The notes under the pieces were generated by a model that was given only the letters and a program-made list of their open reading frames with translations, searched no databases and was not told the origin of the DNA. Of a DNA stretch of 8,468 bases, positions 7,138-8,468 are shown piece by piece (positions within the stretch are counted from its first letter, which is position 1; the number at the start of each line of letters is the position of its first letter). The stretch is from Acidobacteriota bacterium (GTDB taxonomy: Bacteria > Acidobacteriota > Blastocatellia > RBC074). The stretch spans positions 1 through 8,468 of the forward strand of contig JABFSD010000439.1 of the NCBI GenBank assembly GCA_013140935.1. The letters are read 5' to 3'. The position numbers and the translations under genes are program-made.

Positions 7138-7163
7138 AGGTTCCTTTCTTGGTATCACAAACA

Positions 7164-7196
7164 AGAATGGAGCAAGTTGTCGCCTTGCCCCATTCT
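7164..7196 (-). terminator. Terminator-like hairpin after the monoheme cytochrome gene
   Basis: Read on the minus strand, arm 7184-7196 pairs with arm 7164-7176 over 13 positions (one G-U pair) around a 7-nt loop. It is followed by TGTTTGTG, moderately U-rich. It starts 7 nt after the cytochrome stop and ends 26 nt before the CBS gene, so it either ends the cytochrome transcript or sets the ratio between the two messages. Confidence 0.6.
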
Positions 7197-7203
7197 CAAG
7201 ACC

Positions 7204-7614
7204 TCACTTCTCCTGAATCGCTTCGAGATATTTCGTGAGTGCGTAAAGATTCAATTCCGTCATTGAATTGCCTTTGGCTTCGCGGAAAACCCGCCCCCAC
7301 ACTGGCATTTCTTTCGTGCCGTGCGCAGGCGTATCCACTTCGCCCTTGATGATTTGTTTGACCCGCAAGGCGGGAAACTTGCCATCCACTTTGGCGATCT
7401 TGTGCAGATCAGGAACCGTGCCTTTCAGCGAAACGGCCACCGGGCCGCCGCCTCTGGCATCGTCGCCGTGACAACTGGCGCAATACTGATAGTAAAGCTG
7501 CCGTCCTCGCGCGTTCTGGTCTTTGGCGCGTTGGGCACTGACCGTATCCCAACTCGCTGCGAACAAACACAACGCTGCGGCAACGAACGTCGCAACCAAA
7601 TTTCGTTTCGACAT
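7204..7614 (-). CDS. Exported monoheme cytochrome c (class I)
   Basis: 136-residue precursor of a small periplasmic electron carrier. Residues 1-27 form a good signal peptide (MSKRN, then a hydrophobic stretch, then VSA before QRA), leaving about 109 residues. One heme site, CASCH at 45-49, sits in the usual cytochrome context (GRQLYYQYCASCHGDDARGGG). The probable axial methionine is Met103 in KEMPVWGRVF, and the C-terminal helix LNLYALTKYLEAIQ is typical of class I. The ATG at 7614 has GGAGGG just upstream on the minus strand; a start at 7641 would put residues before the signal peptide and is rejected. It precedes the CBS gene on the same strand, with a hairpin between. It could deliver electrons to a terminal oxidase or another periplasmic acceptor, but none is encoded here. 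Confidence 0.92.
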   Translation of the reverse strand: MSKRNLVATFVAAALCLFAASWDTVSAQRAKDQNARGRQLYYQYCASCHGDDARGGGPVAVSLKGTVPDLHKIAKVDGKFPALRVKQIIKGEVDTPAHGTKEMPVWGRVFREAKGNSMTELNLYALTKYLEAIQEK

Positions 7615-7649
7615 AAACCCTCCTTCCTTTTTGTGAACCACTGAATCAA

Positions 7650-7667
7650 GCCTGTTGGTGAACAGGC
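7650..7667. repeat. Perfect 7-bp hairpin upstream of the monoheme cytochrome
   Basis: GCCTGTT (7650-7656) and AACAGGC (7661-7667) are perfect inverted arms around GGTG. It lies 36 nt upstream of the cytochrome start, so it may be an operator or a leader hairpin. There is no direct evidence of function. Confidence 0.35.
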
Positions 7668-7827
7668 GCTTTCATGGCTGTATTCATCAACTCGTGTGCC
7701 AGCGTGAAAACAGCAGGTAAACGCAGGCAATTGCGGAAGGTTGAGCAATCGCATCGCGGGTTTACACAATCGTTGGGGAAATTCATTTGAGGCTGTTTAG
7801 AAACGCGATAAGAGTTTTTAGCTTTCC

Positions 7828-7866
7828 TCTTTCACTTCGAGCGGAGTGAATTCATCGCTTCAGACG
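7828..7866. repeat. 39-bp direct repeat, copy 1
   Basis: Identical over 39 bases to 7901-7939. Contains a potential 8-bp stem (7831-7838 with 7843-7850, one U-G pair) with loop GAGC on the plus strand. Confidence 0.85.
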
Positions 7867-7877
7867 AAATCCATTTG

Positions 7878-7898
7878 GTTGGTGTGAACGTCACCAAC
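7878..7898. repeat. Perfect 7-bp hairpin between the two direct repeats
   Basis: GTTGGTG (7878-7884) and CACCAAC (7892-7898) with a 7-nt loop, centred in the 34-nt spacer between the 39-bp repeats. With the two repeat hairpins it makes a row of three stem-loops. Confidence 0.6.
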
Positions 7899-7900
7899 AT

Positions 7901-7939
7901 TCTTTCACTTCGAGCGGAGTGAATTCATCGCTTCAGACG
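7901..7939. repeat. 39-bp direct repeat, copy 2
   Basis: Exact second copy of 7828-7866, 34 nt further on. Its internal stem uses 7904-7911 and 7916-7923. Confidence 0.85.
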
Positions 7940-8288
7940 GCTGGCGCAATCGGTTGAATCCAAGGTGCGAATTCACGCGCTCATGGGCTCGCGTGTTTGG
8001 CCGAACAAGTTTGCGACGAAATTCGCAGCAAGCGGGGCTGCATCCCCAGCAATTGCTAAAACATTGAGAAAAAGTGCGCGCGTTAAGCGAGAAACAACCA
8101 GAAAATGAAACGGCATAGTGGTTGCACTACCAAGCAGCAGGAGGGCGAACGGCAGTCGCGCCGCGTGACGCAAAGGCACAATCAAAGCGTTGAAAGCTGG
8201 TTAGTGATGATTGCTGGGACCCACGCAGGCCGCGCTGCTGTTCGCTTGCCGCTTAACCTAACGACTTACATTCAGAAGGAGAATTACC

Positions 8289-8468
8289 ATGAAAAGCGCA
8301 ACTGCAATGGCTCCCGCAAAAACCTTTCGCGGCGGCTTGACGACCGACCCGTTCCGCGCCTTCGAGCAGCGCATGAATCGTTTCTTCGGCGAGAATTTCG
8401 GTTTCTTCCCAGAAGGCGAAGAGAGTTTCTCGCTGGCGACCTGGGCTCCGGCCTGCGACGTTTATGAG
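8289..8468 (+). CDS. Hsp20/alpha-crystallin small heat-shock protein (3' end outside window)
   Basis: First 60 codons of an ATP-independent holdase chaperone of the Hsp20 family, which forms oligomers that keep unfolding proteins soluble. The ATG at 8289 follows AAGGAG (8276-8281) by 7 nt, a strong ribosome site. The N-terminal arm has the family pattern of phenylalanines around an arginine-rich helix ([19 protein letters not shown], about 20-38). It then enters the beginning of the alpha-crystallin domain at WAPACDVYE (about 52-60), comparable to the W-x-P-x-x-D-I/V-Y-E start of bacterial members, where the window ends. The frame is open to the last base. The leader holds no CIRCE element, and I saw no clear RNA thermometer pairing to the AAGGAG. 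It fits the stress theme of the neighbouring genes. Confidence 0.85.
   Translation, partial: MKSATAMAPAKTFRGGLTTDPFRAFEQRMNRFFGENFGFFPEGEESFSLATWAPACDVYE

Larger units (their letters stand above)
7668..8288. other. Long intergenic region without a convincing gene
   Basis: About 620 bases between the divergent cytochrome and Hsp20 genes. The short open frames here lack ribosome sites, have non-ATG starts and show no recognisable protein pattern. The stretch holds a 39-bp direct repeat pair (7828-7939), a perfect 7-bp hairpin between the copies, a 10-bp palindrome AGCAATTGCT at 8048-8057, and presumably the promoters for both flanking genes. No CIRCE element (TTAGCACTC dyad) was seen upstream of Hsp20. 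A small RNA is possible but unproven. Confidence 0.5.

Noticed and set aside
7828..7939. Repeat-spacer-repeat (39-34-39) resembling a minimal CRISPR
   Set aside because: Only two copies, the single spacer is itself a hairpin, the repeat continues no further, and no cas gene is in the window.
7973..8185. 70-codon hydrophobic open frame on the minus strand
   Set aside because: Starts with TTG, has no ribosome site and no recognisable pattern; probably chance in the intergenic region.
8189..8288. CIRCE, sigma32-type promoter or RNA thermometer ahead of Hsp20
   Set aside because: No TTAGCACTC dyad; a TTGAAA is present near 8190 but no matching -10 stands at proper spacing; no convincing pairing to the AAGGAG was found by eye.
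8105..8467. 120-codon plus-strand frame overlapping the Hsp20 start
   Set aside because: Its second half overlaps the well supported Hsp20 gene in another frame, and its start lacks a ribosome site.
1..8468. tRNA, rRNA, insertion sequence or phage genes
   Set aside because: No cloverleaf, rRNA signature, transposase, integrase or phage structural motif was seen on either strand.

Overview
The window is a moderately GC-rich bacterial chromosome segment. The codon use, the abundant c-type cytochromes, the PAS-type hybrid kinase and the dispersed GTAG-flanked palindromes would suit a soil or sediment Acidobacteriota (Blastocatellia-like) genome. That placement is an impression from style, not proven by any marker gene. 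No rRNA, tRNA, integrase, transposase or CRISPR array was found.

Layout. Positions 1-2040 (+) hold the 3' part of a PAS-PAS-HisKA-HATPase-REC hybrid histidine kinase. It converges on a minus-strand pair: a COG1926-type phosphoribosyltransferase (3899-4576) followed 8 nt later by a compact alpha-glucan phosphorylase (2127-3890). A 25-bp perfect inverted repeat (2057-2122) fills the convergent gap. A short divergent intergenic region (4577-4751) separates this pair from a plus-strand cluster: a BCAM0308-like double-CxxC zinc-ribbon protein (4752-5273), a 55-residue SmtA-type metallothionein (5286-5453), an exported pentaheme cytochrome c (5477-6280), and, after a second palindromic pair (6284-6364), a 75-residue orphan protein (6384-6611). 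Facing it on the minus strand are a two-CBS-domain protein (6634-7137) and an exported monoheme cytochrome c (7204-7614), separated by a terminator-like hairpin. About 670 bases without a convincing gene follow. They carry a 39-bp direct repeat and several hairpins. The window ends with the first 60 codons of an Hsp20/alpha-crystallin small heat-shock protein (8289-8468, cut by the window edge).

How the genes may work together. A BCAM0308-family protein, a CBS pair, Hsp20, a predicted phosphoribosyltransferase, glycogen breakdown, c-type cytochromes and a PAS kinase resemble the low-oxygen/stress-survival islands known in other bacteria (for example the low-oxygen-activated locus of Burkholderia cenocepacia, which gave BCAM0308 its name, and the DosR regulon). 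The likely theme is persistence under oxygen or redox stress: mobilising stored glucan, buffering metal, keeping respiratory electron flow and protecting protein. This is inferred from gene content only. The least expected elements are the very short metallothionein gene placed between a zinc-ribbon gene and a multiheme cytochrome gene, and two unrelated palindrome pairs that share REP/BIME-like architecture.
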